Part shown: positions 8,231 through 19,387 of the stretch, one piece after another
Layout of the letters: each line of letters begins with the position of its first letter
Position numbering within the stretch: the stretch's first letter is position 1
Assembly: GCA_019347805.1 (NCBI GenBank)
Contig: JAHWKR010000016.1
Location: 1-58,648 of the forward strand
Direction of reading: 5' to 3'
Source: Methanobacteriota archaeon
Lineage (GTDB): Archaea > Thermoplasmatota > E2 > JACPAO01 > JAHWKR01
DNA: 58,648 nucleotides
Notes under the pieces: generated by a model
Databases searched by the model: none
Told to the model about the DNA's origin: nothing
What the model saw: only the letters and a program-made list of their open reading frames with translations
Translations under genes and position numbers: made by a program

Positions 8231-8998
8231 TCACACCGGATTCGGATCATCGACATACTCGACGTCCAACCCATGCTTCTTCGCGATCCACTCACCAAGC
8301 CGCTGGATACCCATCCGTTCCGTGGCGTGGTGCCCGGCCCAGTAGTAGTGCGTCCCGGTCTCGCGGGCGACGTGGGTCACCATCTCGCTCGCTTCGCCCG
8401 TCAGGTAGGCGTCACAACCGGCGGCCACCGCGGCTTCGAGGTAGCGTTGTCCGGCGCCGGAGACGACACCGATGCGACGCACGGGACCGCCACCGGCGAT
8501 GTGGTGCAGGGCGCGTCCGGCGTTCGCGTCGGCACCACCGAGGATGTCTTCAAGGCGTTCCGACAACGCAGGAGCGTCGAGGGGCTCGTCGAACTCGGCC
8601 CACATGCCGATGTCGCCATCGCCGAAGCGTCCTTTCGGGAACAGGCCGAGGGATTCCAGCAGGGAGACGTTGTTGCCGAGCTCGGGGTGCACGTCGAGCG
8701 GGAGATGGTAGCCGATGAGCGAGATGTCGTTCTTCACCAAGAGCCGCACCCGCGCGCCCATCCAACCGGTGAGGCGGTGCGGCCAGGCGCCCTTCCAGAA
8801 CAGGCCGTGGTGTACCAACACAGCGTCCGCTTTTTCGGCGATGGCCGCTTCGATGAGGTTGCGGGACGCGGTGACGCCGGTGACGATCTTACCAACCTCG
8901 CCACGCCCTTCCACCTGCAATCCGTTCGGTCCGTAGTCGTCCATCGTGTCCGGGTCGAGGTAGGCGTCGAGGCTCGCCACCATCGCCTCGAGTTCCAT
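8231..8998 (-). CDS. Nif3-like dinuclear metal-centre protein
   Basis: A 255-residue member of the Nif3/YqfO/YbgI family, ring-forming proteins with a dinuclear metal site. Family signatures are visible in order: GLQVEG near the N-terminus, VHHGLFW (metal ligands), GYHLPLDVHPELGNN, a central GEASEM segment and the C-terminal metal motif GHHATERMGIQRLGEW. Length fits the short, archaeal-type members. The ATG overlaps the TGA of the upstream thioesterase gene (ATGA), indicating translational coupling. The biochemical role of this family is unsettled; cyclohydrolase and metallochaperone roles have been proposed. Confidence 0.93.
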   Translation of the reverse strand: MELEAMVASLDAYLDPDTMDDYGPNGLQVEGRGEVGKIVTGVTASRNLIEAAIAEKADAVLVHHGLFWKGAWPHRLTGWMGARVRLLVKNDISLIGYHLPLDVHPELGNNVSLLESLGLFPKGRFGDGDIGMWAEFDEPLDAPALSERLEDILGGADANAGRALHHIAGGGPVRRIGVVSGAGQRYLEAAVAAGCDAYLTGEASEMVTHVARETGTHYYWAGHHATERMGIQRLGEWIAKKHGLDVEYVDDPNPV

Positions 8999-9549
8999 CA
9001 ATGCCCCTCGGACTCGATGTTCGATTCGGTCGCTACGTCGCCCGACTTCTGTGCTTTGAGGCTGGTGCGGCGCACACGCGCCTCGCGGTCTTCCAACCGG
9101 CGCTGCCGGCGTGCTTTGGCGCCTTCGTACCAATGCTTCTCCTCGGGCGTCTCGGGGACGATCGGGGGGACGGGGACGGTGTTGCCGGAGCGGTCCAGCG
9201 CGACGAACGTGGAATAGCAGGACCCGGTGTGCACGACCGAGCCGGAGGTGAGGTCTTCGGCGAACACCTTGACGCCGACCTCCATCGATTTGCGTCCGAC
9301 GTAGTTGATCGCCCCCTTCAAGATGAGAAGATTGCCGATGTAGACCGGCTTGTAGAAGTGCATGCGGTCGATGGAGGCGGTGACCGTGTTGGCCTTGGCG
9401 TGCCGTGCCGTGATGATGCCGCCGAGCTCGTCGATGTACTTGACGATCATGCCACCATGGACGTTGCCGTGGATGTTGGCGTCGGTGGGGAGCATGAGAC
9501 GCGACTGGGTGACCCGGGTCTTGGTGATGGGGACGGCCTCGGGGGGCAT
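8998..9549 (-). CDS. Acyl-CoA thioesterase, hotdog fold
   Basis: A 183-residue acyl-CoA hydrolase of the YciA/BFIT type. Core signatures are the helix NIHGNVHGGMIVKYIDELGG and the strand TASIDRMHFYKPVYIGNLL. The C-terminal 50 residues are charged and probably helical. It would hydrolyse acyl-CoA to free acid and CoA, buffering the acyl-CoA pool that acyl-CoA dehydrogenase uses. I place the start at the ATG at 9549 because a strong TTTTAAA box lies 24 nt upstream. The ATG at 9561 would be only 12 nt from that box. It is the first gene of the operon with the Nif3-like protein and a lipoprotein. Confidence 0.9.
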   Translation of the reverse strand: MPPEAVPITKTRVTQSRLMLPTDANIHGNVHGGMIVKYIDELGGIITARHAKANTVTASIDRMHFYKPVYIGNLLILKGAINYVGRKSMEVGVKVFAEDLTSGSVVHTGSCYSTFVALDRSGNTVPVPPIVPETPEEKHWYEGAKARRQRRLEDREARVRRTSLKAQKSGDVATESNIESEGH

Positions 9550-9572
9550 CGAGGGCGGCATTCGGACGGCTG

Positions 9573-9579
9573 TTTAAAA
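9573..9579 (-). promoter_or_regulatory. TATA box of the thioesterase operon
   Basis: The minus strand reads CTTTTAAACA, 24-30 nt upstream of the ATG at 9549. It is one of the best TATA matches in the window and decides the start codon. Confidence 0.65.
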
Positions 9580-9733
9580 GGGAAGGGAGAGGGGTCGGGA
9601 ACGCCACGTCGCTGGGGAGCACCACGTAGGGATCGGAGAAGACTTCCGGCAGTGGGTCCGGTCGACGAAGGATGAGAAGAGCGAGCACGACCCGATCCAA
9701 GGGTAATGGAAAGGCACCGTCTCCCTCCGTATC

Positions 9734-9741
9734 ACTTAAAG
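9734..9741 (+). promoter_or_regulatory. TATA-like box of leuS
   Basis: CACTTAAAGG lies about 50 nt upstream of the leuS ATG (9789), predicting initiation near 9762 and a leader of about 25 nt. Confidence 0.45.
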
Positions 9742-9788
9742 GACCCCCCGTTCTCGCCGCCTCCGGCGCCACGCGCCAAGGGAACACG

Positions 9789-12785
<2,997 letters not shown>

Positions 12786-12821
12786 GCCGATGACCGACCC
12801 GACACAAAAGGAGGCGGCGTG

Positions 12822-13589
12822 ATGTACCGTGCCTATACGTTCCGTCTCGACGGCTCCGATTTCCCCATCGCGCGCTATACGCGCGACCATCCCGATGTGC
12901 GGGTCATCATCTACAACACGGGGCGGGACCATGATTCCCAGTTGCCGGTCGACAACATCTATCTCGTCCGCGCGGCGAAGCGACACCATGAGGAGGTACG
13001 GCGCTACATCCACGAGAGTCTGGAGGTGCGCAGGGAGATCACGACCTCAGAGCCCGACGCGCTTCTTTTCGACGCCACGTTCAAGCCACCGGAGACCGGG
13101 CGCAGTCGTGGTTTCATGTCGGTCCTCATCGGCTCGGTCGGCACGGTGCTGTCGTTCCGGCCAATGGTGGTCGAGGACGGACAGCTCGAGGTGAGCATCC
13201 TGGTGCTGCCGCGACCGGACACCCAGGTGCGCATCAAGGCGCTCGCCAATTTCGCGCGCGAGGAGAAGATCGGTTTCGTCATCACACGCGACGACCCGGT
13301 GCCCTACCTCCCGGTGCGCTGGCCGCGCATGGGCCATCTCGACCTCCTCGAGGCCCAGGTCATCCAGGCCATCGCCGGGGCGGGCGCCTACGAACTGGAA
13401 GGGCCTGCGGTGGACCAGGTGGTCCGGAGGGCGGCGGCGGACATCGAGGAGGCGCTCGGCATCACCGACGACGAGTTCCACCTCATCCGGTCGCGCTCGG
13501 AGAAGAAGATCCTGCGCGAGTTCGCCGAGAAGCTGCGGCGCAACCTGCAGTTATCGACACCGAAGACGGTGGAAGAGGACGAGCCCTAG
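12822..13589 (+). CDS. Conserved-looking protein of unknown function, coupled to leuS
   Basis: A 255-residue soluble protein starting 36 nt after leuS stops, with an AAAGGAGG SD 7 nt before the ATG, so probably co-transcribed. It looks like alternating alpha/beta: an N-terminal domain with RVIIYNTGRD and an AAKRHHEEVRRYIHESLEV helix, a central beta-rich part (SVLIGSVGTVLSFRP, QLEVSILVLPRP), and a C-terminal helical tail from about 185 that ends basic (SEKKILREFAEKLRRN). No membrane segment or signal. I do not recognise the family. Its stop shares the CTAG at 13586-13589 with the convergent RNase HII gene. Confidence 0.85.
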   Translation: MYRAYTFRLDGSDFPIARYTRDHPDVRVIIYNTGRDHDSQLPVDNIYLVRAAKRHHEEVRRYIHESLEVRREITTSEPDALLFDATFKPPETGRSRGFMSVLIGSVGTVLSFRPMVVEDGQLEVSILVLPRPDTQVRIKALANFAREEKIGFVITRDDPVPYLPVRWPRMGHLDLLEAQVIQAIAGAGAYELEGPAVDQVVRRAAADIEEALGITDDEFHLIRSRSEKKILREFAEKLRRNLQLSTPKTVEEDEP

Positions 13590-14275
13590 ACCGGCTGCGG
13601 CTTTCCGTCGAAGAGCGTGAGCTTCGCCTCAGGCCGCACGCCGTTGCGTTCCAGGCAGTCGGTCGCGGTCTTCCAGCCCTTGCGGCAATCCTCGGGCAGA
13701 CGCCCGTGCTCCCGCACGACCGTGTCCAGGAAGTTGCGCGTCACCGGGTCGCTCGGATAGCCGGAGCCGCAGGGCAGGCCATATTTCTGTTCCATGCGGC
13801 GCGAGATCTTCTCCATCTCGCGGTCGCGCACCACCTTGGCGATGATGCTCGCCGCTGACACGATGGGCTCATTCTCATCGGCCCGATGCGCAGCGAAGAC
13901 CTTGGCGTCATGACGGAGCGCCGCCGAGACCTGGACGCCGAACCGTTTCGCGTCGACATCGGCGGCGTCGACGATGTAGGCGTCGCAACGGAGTGCGCGG
14001 GCGACGACGCCGAACATGCGCACCTCGATCTCGTTGAGGCTCATCGTCGTGCGCCACATGTCGAGCTCGATGGCCGAGGCGCTGTTGACCTCGACGCGGT
14101 CGGCACGCTCCCGGATGACCGATTCCAGTTTCTCGCGGGCGCGCGGACTGAGCTGTTTCGAGTCGCGCAGGCCGAGGTCGGAGAAAGGTTCGCCCTCGGC
14201 GCTCGCCACACCCGCGACGACGAGGGGGCCCATCACGGGGCCGCGGCCCGCTTCGTCTATGCCGCCAAGGAGCAC
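13586..14275 (-). CDS. rnhB: Ribonuclease HII
   Basis: A 229-residue endonuclease that cuts the RNA strand of RNA-DNA hybrids and removes ribonucleotides. The catalytic D and E of GGIDEAGRGPVMGPLVV are near the N-terminus. The second Asp lies in AYIVDAADVD and the third carboxylate region in SAASIIAKVVRDRE, followed by GSGYPSDPVT, all diagnostic. The GTG at 14275 puts GIDEAGRGP at the distance from the N-terminus typical of archaeal RNase HII. Longer in-frame readings would add Pro-rich sequence overlapping the DUF357 gene. It lies 43 nt downstream of that gene. Confidence 0.95.
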   Translation of the reverse strand: MLLGGIDEAGRGPVMGPLVVAGVASAEGEPFSDLGLRDSKQLSPRAREKLESVIRERADRVEVNSASAIELDMWRTTMSLNEIEVRMFGVVARALRCDAYIVDAADVDAKRFGVQVSAALRHDAKVFAAHRADENEPIVSAASIIAKVVRDREMEKISRRMEQKYGLPCGSGYPSDPVTRNFLDTVVREHGRLPEDCRKGWKTATDCLERNGVRPEAKLTLFDGKPQPV

Positions 14276-14318
14276 GAGCCCGGGGAACGGAGGCGGGGGG
14301 ATGAAGGTTGCGGCGGGC

Positions 14319-14621
14319 TCATTCCAGCAACGTGAACAACCGGTCGTCCTCGCCGACGTCGAAGACGCCGAGACGGGCGCCGGCGTCGAGCCAGCCGTGG
14401 GCATAGTTGACGCAGGCGAAGGCGTTGACGCGGTCGCCTTTTTCGGCGAAGACGTGGGCGTCGGAGAAGTAGGTCTCGGCCATCTCGCGGAACGAGGCGG
14501 CCATGTGGGCGGCGAAGCTTTTCGGGGGGGCGACCACTTTCGCCTTCTCGAGCGCCTGTCGCGTCGTCTCGAGGTATCTAGTGATCTTTTCCTCGGTGAT
14601 CGTGGTGTGTGGGTCCTCCAT
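14319..14621 (-). CDS. DUF357 family protein
   Basis: A 100-residue helical protein. The family hallmark is the C-terminal half: YFSDAHVFAEKGDRVNAFACVNYAHGWLDAGARLG, here seen as two antiparallel helices with the conserved YAHGWLDA block. DUF357 proteins are small archaeal proteins of unknown function. The ATG at 14621 is used; a GTG lies directly before it. It heads a two-gene operon with rnhB. A TATA element in the short divergent spacer (14659-14664) may serve it as well as the FN3-protein gene on the other strand. Confidence 0.9.
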   Translation of the reverse strand: MEDPHTTITEEKITRYLETTRQALEKAKVVAPPKSFAAHMAASFREMAETYFSDAHVFAEKGDRVNAFACVNYAHGWLDAGARLGVFDVGEDDRLFTLLE

Positions 14622-14658
14622 CACAAGTCGTCCCGGTGACGGCCGAATCCTGCGTGTC

Positions 14659-14664
14659 TATAAG
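14659..14664. promoter_or_regulatory. TATA box in a 64-bp divergent spacer, possibly bidirectional
   Basis: CTATAAG reads as TATA on the plus strand (22-27 nt before the ATG at 14686) and as CTTATAG on the minus strand (38 nt before the ATG at 14621). No other TATA-like element is present in the spacer. Confidence 0.5.
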
Positions 14665-14685
14665 TAGTCCGGCGCGTGTTCCTGC

Positions 14686-16686
14686 ATGGTGGCAGCCATG
14701 CGGAACCCGTCCGTCCTTCTCGTGGCCTCTCTTTTCCTGGCCATGGCATCGGCTGGGCCGGCGACGGCGATCGGCGACCCCGAACTCGTTCTCGATGCGC
14801 CGGAGCTGGCCATCTTGGGCAAGGTCGCCACCTTTACGGGCCGTCTTCATGATGGTGGTGTGGGGCTCGCCTTCCAACAGGTGGACCTGCATGTCGACGG
14901 GGTGCGGGTCATGTCACGGTTCACCGACCTTGGGGGCCGCTATACATTTTACTGGATGCCAAACGAACGGGGGGTCCTCACCGTCCATACCGCCGTTCTC
15001 GCGCTCACCGGATACCCGTTGGAATCAGACCGTGCGGAGGTCTTCGTCGCGGCACCGCCGTCGCCGCCTCGCGAAGTGGTCGTATATCCGGGTGCCCTGG
15101 AGGTCGATGTGGAGGTCTCTTGGCTCGCGCCGCATGATGACGGGGGCCTGCCGGTCGATGAGTATCATGTCGAGCGGGTCGATGTGGCGACGGGGACGCG
15201 CACCTTGGTCGCGAAGACCGGCATGACGCGTGTACCGGACGCGTTGGGGTGGAACCGTTCCTATCGTCATGAGGTGGTGGCGGTGAACGCCGCCGGCGCC
15301 TCGGAATCGGGCAGGGTCGACCACACGACGCCGCTGCCCCCGCCGCCGCTCGCGGTGGAGGATCTTGCGACCTCGGGCGACACGCGCCATCGCATCGTCA
15401 CCGTCTCATGGTCTCCGCCAGACATGGACCCGCGCGTGCCGGTCGACCGCTATCATGTCCATCGGTCGGTGGAGGACGGCCCCTTCGTACCGCTTGGCAT
15501 GACAACGTCGTCGCCTTGGCTCGATGAGGTCGAATGGGACGTGGATTATCACTATCATGTCGTCGCGGAGAACGAAGGGGGGATGGGCGACCCGACGTTG
15601 CCCATCGGGGCGTTGCTGCCGCTTCCCGGCCCTCCGGGGCTCGTCGAGAACATCGCTGTGAGCGGGGACCGGGTGACGGCCGAGGTGACGGTGGCCTGGG
15701 AGCCGCCGCTCGACGACGGCGGCGCCGACGTGACGGGATATGTGGTGGAGCGTTCGGACAACGGGTCGGCTTGGTCGCCGCTGGCGTCGGTCGGGCCGGA
15801 GGCGGTCCTTACCGACCCGGTCCTGTACGATGTCGATTACACCTATCGCATCCAGGTGGTGACCGAGGCGCAGGTGGGTGAGTGGAACACGTCGACGAAC
15901 GTGACGATCCCGACCCCGGTGCCGCCCTCGCCGCCCGTCGACCTCCACTTCAAGGGCCGCATGACTGCGGACACCATCGACCTCGTCTGGTCGCCACCTG
16001 CCGACGATGGCGGCCTGCCGATCGAGGGCTACCGCGTCTATTCCAGCCCGGACGGTCTCGACCCGTGGACCTTCGGGCGGGAGACGACGGGGACGACGGA
16101 ACCTTTCGCGGGCGAGTGGAACTCCACCTATCATTACCGGGTGACGGCCGTGACGCGCGACCACGAGGGGGCGCCGGCGGACCTGTCGTTCACGGTGCCC
16201 GCCCGCTCCGAGCTGGTCGTGGACCTGCTGGGACTCGAGGCCGATGAGTACAGGGTCTGTGATTCGACGGAGAGTCGGTGCTCGGGCTGGCGTCCCATCG
16301 GCAGAGAGGCCTCGATCGCGTGGGACGAGTTCGTGGTGCAGGTCTCCCACACCGTCACGTTCTGGAACGGGACGTGGGATTCGGGTGTGGAAGGTGGTTC
16401 TGTCGACGACGTCGTCGGAGAGGTCAAGATCTGTGAGGACGGGGCGTCCAGCTGTTCGCAGGTCTGCGCCGGTTGTTCGGATCTGCCTGTGGTCTACGAC
16501 CGGGCCACCGTGGGTCCGGATGAGGTGGTGGCGGACGCGGACGGGATCGTGACACGGGTGTCGTCGTTCCCCCTGTCCTGGCCCTACGGAGTGTACTGCG
16601 TGACGACCGATTTCTATTTCATGGCCGGTTCCGGCACCGACCTCTTCACCCAATGGTGGTATGCCGGGACGCGTCTCTGTCGGTGA
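14686..16686 (+). CDS. Secreted protein with four fibronectin type III domains
   Basis: A 666-residue exported protein. A signal peptide (about 1-28) is followed by an Ig-like domain (about 30-120). Four FN3 repeats follow at about 121-215, 216-313, 314-409 and 410-506. Each starts with a Pro-rich linker (PPSPP, LPPPP, PGPPG, VPPSPP) and has the W-x-P, DGG, Y-x-V/I-x-R core. The last ~150 residues form a separate domain with eight or so cysteines (VCDSTESRCSGW, CEDGASSCSQVCAGC) and no membrane anchor. It is probably a disulfide-stabilised surface or exoprotein that binds carbohydrate or protein. A TATA box at the leaderless distance precedes the ATG. Confidence 0.88.
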   Translation: MVAAMRNPSVLLVASLFLAMASAGPATAIGDPELVLDAPELAILGKVATFTGRLHDGGVGLAFQQVDLHVDGVRVMSRFTDLGGRYTFYWMPNERGVLTVHTAVLALTGYPLESDRAEVFVAAPPSPPREVVVYPGALEVDVEVSWLAPHDDGGLPVDEYHVERVDVATGTRTLVAKTGMTRVPDALGWNRSYRHEVVAVNAAGASESGRVDHTTPLPPPPLAVEDLATSGDTRHRIVTVSWSPPDMDPRVPVDRYHVHRSVEDGPFVPLGMTTSSPWLDEVEWDVDYHYHVVAENEGGMGDPTLPIGALLPLPGPPGLVENIAVSGDRVTAEVTVAWEPPLDDGGADVTGYVVERSDNGSAWSPLASVGPEAVLTDPVLYDVDYTYRIQVVTEAQVGEWNTSTNVTIPTPVPPSPPVDLHFKGRMTADTIDLVWSPPADDGGLPIEGYRVYSSPDGLDPWTFGRETTGTTEPFAGEWNSTYHYRVTAVTRDHEGAPADLSFTVPARSELVVDLLGLEADEYRVCDSTESRCSGWRPIGREASIAWDEFVVQVSHTVTFWNGTWDSGVEGGSVDDVVGEVKICEDGASSCSQVCAGCSDLPVVYDRATVGPDEVVADADGIVTRVSSFPLSWPYGVYCVTTDFYFMAGSGTDLFTQWWYAGTRLCR

Positions 16687-16700
16687 TCCGGCCGATGCGC

Positions 16701-16706
16701 CTAAGG
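16701..16706 (+). promoter_or_regulatory. TATA-like box of the YjbQ gene
   Basis: CTAAGG lies 24-29 nt upstream of the ATG at 16730, the leaderless distance. It is a weak match. Confidence 0.4.
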
Positions 16707-16729
16707 ACTCCGCGCTCTTTCCGCCGTTG

Positions 16730-17161
16730 ATGATCCAGCACATCGAGGACCTCTCGTTCGAGACGGAGGGCGAGGTGACGATACGGGATCTTTCGGAGGA
16801 CCTGGGGCGGATCGCGGGCGGTTCAGGTGTCGCAACGGGTCAGATGCTCGTCTTCACGCCGTCGTCGACGTCGGCCATCACGACGCTGGAGTACGAACCC
16901 GGGCTGGTCAAGGACCTGCCGGCGGCCCTGGAGCGCTTGTTCCCGAAGGACATCGAGTATGGGCACGAGGAGATGTGGCATGACGGCAACGGCCATTCGC
17001 ACGTCCGGGCGGCCTTCCTCAAGCCGTCCTTGGTGGTCCCGGTGCGCGAGGGGCGGCCGGCGTTGGGGACCTGGCAGCAGGTGGTCTTCATCGACCTCGA
17101 CAACAAGCCACGGCGGCGCACCGTGATGGTGCATGTGTGGGGCGAGCCGAGCGGAAGGTGA
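16730..17161 (+). CDS. YjbQ/UPF0047 family protein
   Basis: A 143-residue protein of the YjbQ (UPF0047) family. The family block is clear: GHEEMWHDGNGHSHVRAAFLKPS, in which the conserved histidines line a small active site, followed by GTWQQVVFIDLDNKPRRRTVMVHVWG at the C-terminus. Bacterial members show thiamine-phosphate synthase activity in vitro, but the physiological role is uncertain. The ATG at 16730 gives the usual family length. Confidence 0.93.
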   Translation: MIQHIEDLSFETEGEVTIRDLSEDLGRIAGGSGVATGQMLVFTPSSTSAITTLEYEPGLVKDLPAALERLFPKDIEYGHEEMWHDGNGHSHVRAAFLKPSLVVPVREGRPALGTWQQVVFIDLDNKPRRRTVMVHVWGEPSGR

Positions 17162-17200
17162 CCGTCTCGTGCCGGCGGTGGCGTGGGGCCGGCTTGGTCA

Positions 17201-19288
17201 TCACCGTTTGCCGAAGAACCGACCCAACACGCCTTTCTCGGGGACGCTCTTGGCATCCAGCTTCGCCTTGTAGGCGCAGCGCTCGGCGAGCGGGCACGGT
17301 AGGCAATCCGGTGCGTCACGGCGGCAATGGGAGCGGCCCACTTTGGCGAGCGGCTCGAGATAGGAAGCGGGTTGTTTCCCGGCGCGTGCCGCCGCCTTGC
17401 GCAGGAGGTCCATCGTCTCCTCGGGGCGCAAGGTGGCGACATAGCCGACACGGTTCGCGACCCGGTGGATGCGCACGTCCCGTGGCTCGGCCGGTTCCTC
17501 GCGCCGCTCGGGCTCCGGCGCAGGCGCGACTTTCTCCGCCCGGGGCACCTCCCGGATGGCGACCGGTTCGGGCTCGGGCTCAGGTTCGGGTTTGGGGGCC
17601 TCGCGCACCGGCACGACCGGCTCAGGCGCTTCGTGGGCGGCCGCTCCGTTCGTCTTGACCGGTTCCGCAGACTTCTCGCCCCATTCGATGCGCCGTGACG
17701 AGCGCGTCTCGCGCTCTTTCCTTTTCACTTCCCGCACCGCCTCGGGGTCGGGGTCGGGGGTCGCCGGCTTCATGCGCGGCACCGCCTGAACGCCCTTGCC
17801 GCCGACGACGTCGACGCTGCCGCCGCCGTGGCGCGACTGGCGCGTGCGCACCTCCACCAGGACCGGCATGCCCAATCCGGCGCCCGCCACCATGGCGACG
17901 CCGACCGGCAGTCGGGCGATCTCGTCGGCGGCGTCGGAGGTGACGCCTTCGACACTCCCGACGATGGCCTTGAGGTCGTTGGGGTTGGTGACCTTGAGGA
18001 TGATCTGGGTGTTGCATTGCGACAGGACGTTCTTGTCGACCTTGGCGGGGCGCTGCGAGACGACGCAGAGACCCATCCCGAACTTGCGTCCCTCGGAGGC
18101 GATGGTGCGCAGGATGCCGAGCGAGACGGCATTGCCGATGCCGCGTTCGGGGCAATAGTTGTGCGCCTCCTCGACGACGAAGAGGAAGGGGGGCACCTCG
18201 CTGCCCTTCCTGGATTCGAAGAGGAGTGTGGCGAGCCGGGCGACGATGACCTCCTGGATATCCGGCGGGACGCCCTTCAGCGAGACGATGCTGGCGCGGC
18301 CTTTCTGCACCAGTTCCGTGGGCGGGACGCCGTCGTCGGCGAAGAGGCCGGTGGCGTCGAGCGCCTCGAGCCCGGAGATGACGTTCCATTTCGAGTTCGA
18401 CTTGTTGCCGTGGCACTGGTCGATGATGTCTCTCAGGCTGTAGAGCGGGTTCTTGTTGCGCGCGTCCTTGATGGCCTGGTAGAGGACGCCCTGCTGGGCG
18501 CCGGACAGTTTGCTGCCGGCGAGGTCGAGGATCTCGGCCGCCCCGAGCGCCGTCCCCTCGAGCCGGAGGAGCTTGGTGTCGCTGCGGTGGTTCATCTCGG
18601 TCGACCAGATGTCGATCTTGTCGGCGAACGCCTTCGGTTTGAGACCGAAGCCGATGAGCCGGTCGACCTCGTCCGGGTCGATGTTCGGGTTCTTGAGGCT
18701 GTGGTATTCGTCGTGGGCGTCGACGATGACGACGGCGACGTCCTTCTTGAGCAGTTCCTCGAGGAGGACCCCGGTGCAGTACGATTTGCCGGCGCCGGTC
18801 TTGGCGAGGACCGAGACGTGTTTCTGGACCAGGGTGTTGATGTGGAGGCTGACCGGCAGCGATGTGCCTTTGAGGACGCCGAGGTAGGCGCCATGCTCGG
18901 GCGAGGAGCGGAAGCCGATCGTGCGCTGGATGAGGTCTTCGGGGGCCGCCATGACGGGACCGCCAGGGCGGAACGGTACACGGGGGACCTGCAGGAGGTC
19001 CCGTTCGTCGCGGTAGCCGACGACGGTGGCGCGGGCGGAGACCTTCTCGTCCGGTTCGTAGGAACCGTCGTCGGGGATGGAGAGCGCCTGGTCGAAGCTG
19101 AGGCTCGATTCGCGGCGCAATCCGAGCACCTGTGCCAGGACGGTGGTGCCGTCGGGGGTCTCTGCCGAGACGTAGTCGAGGCGTCGGAGAGACGGGTCGG
19201 TCACGGCGAACTCGAACAGGGTCGATTCGGCGGTGCCGTAGATGACGCCCACCTGGGTGTGGGCCGGGACGGAGCGGGAAGAGGTCAT
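17201..19288 (-). CDS. HerA-family DNA translocase ATPase with a C-terminal endonuclease III-like [4Fe-4S] module
   Basis: A 695-residue protein. A beta-barrel HAS-barrel-like N-terminus (about 10-110) precedes a HerA/FtsK-type ATPase: Walker A AKTGAGKS (162-169), VVIVDAHDEY, and Walker B FLFVVEEAHNYCPE. Then comes the arginine-finger region EGRKFGMGLCVVSQRPAKVDKN. From about residue 520 there is a charged Pro/Glu-rich linker with a PEPEPEPEP run. The last ~93 residues begin RDVRIHRVANRVG, then RPEET, and end in CRRDAPDC-LPC-PLAERC. That is exactly the C-x6-C-x2-C-x5-C iron-sulfur loop of endonuclease III (Cys 655, 662, 665, 671). HerA proteins pump DNA in end resection with NurA/Mre11/Rad50, none of which is adjacent here. 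The ATG at 19288 has a TTGAAAC box at the leaderless distance. Confidence 0.93.
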   Translation of the reverse strand: MTSSRSVPAHTQVGVIYGTAESTLFEFAVTDPSLRRLDYVSAETPDGTTVLAQVLGLRRESSLSFDQALSIPDDGSYEPDEKVSARATVVGYRDERDLLQVPRVPFRPGGPVMAAPEDLIQRTIGFRSSPEHGAYLGVLKGTSLPVSLHINTLVQKHVSVLAKTGAGKSYCTGVLLEELLKKDVAVVIVDAHDEYHSLKNPNIDPDEVDRLIGFGLKPKAFADKIDIWSTEMNHRSDTKLLRLEGTALGAAEILDLAGSKLSGAQQGVLYQAIKDARNKNPLYSLRDIIDQCHGNKSNSKWNVISGLEALDATGLFADDGVPPTELVQKGRASIVSLKGVPPDIQEVIVARLATLLFESRKGSEVPPFLFVVEEAHNYCPERGIGNAVSLGILRTIASEGRKFGMGLCVVSQRPAKVDKNVLSQCNTQIILKVTNPNDLKAIVGSVEGVTSDAADEIARLPVGVAMVAGAGLGMPVLVEVRTRQSRHGGGSVDVVGGKGVQAVPRMKPATPDPDPEAVREVKRKERETRSSRRIEWGEKSAEPVKTNGAAAHEAPEPVVPVREAPKPEPEPEPEPVAIREVPRAEKVAPAPEPERREEPAEPRDVRIHRVANRVGYVATLRPEETMDLLRKAAARAGKQPASYLEPLAKVGRSHCRRDAPDCLPCPLAERCAYKAKLDAKSVPEKGVLGRFFGKR

Positions 19289-19387
19289 CGGAGGGGGTCC
19301 AAGGGTCAGATGTGTTTCAAGTCTTGCCATCGGGACGTATCAGGTTGCCGGTCGCCCGTCGAAAAAACGCCATCCGGAACGACCCGG

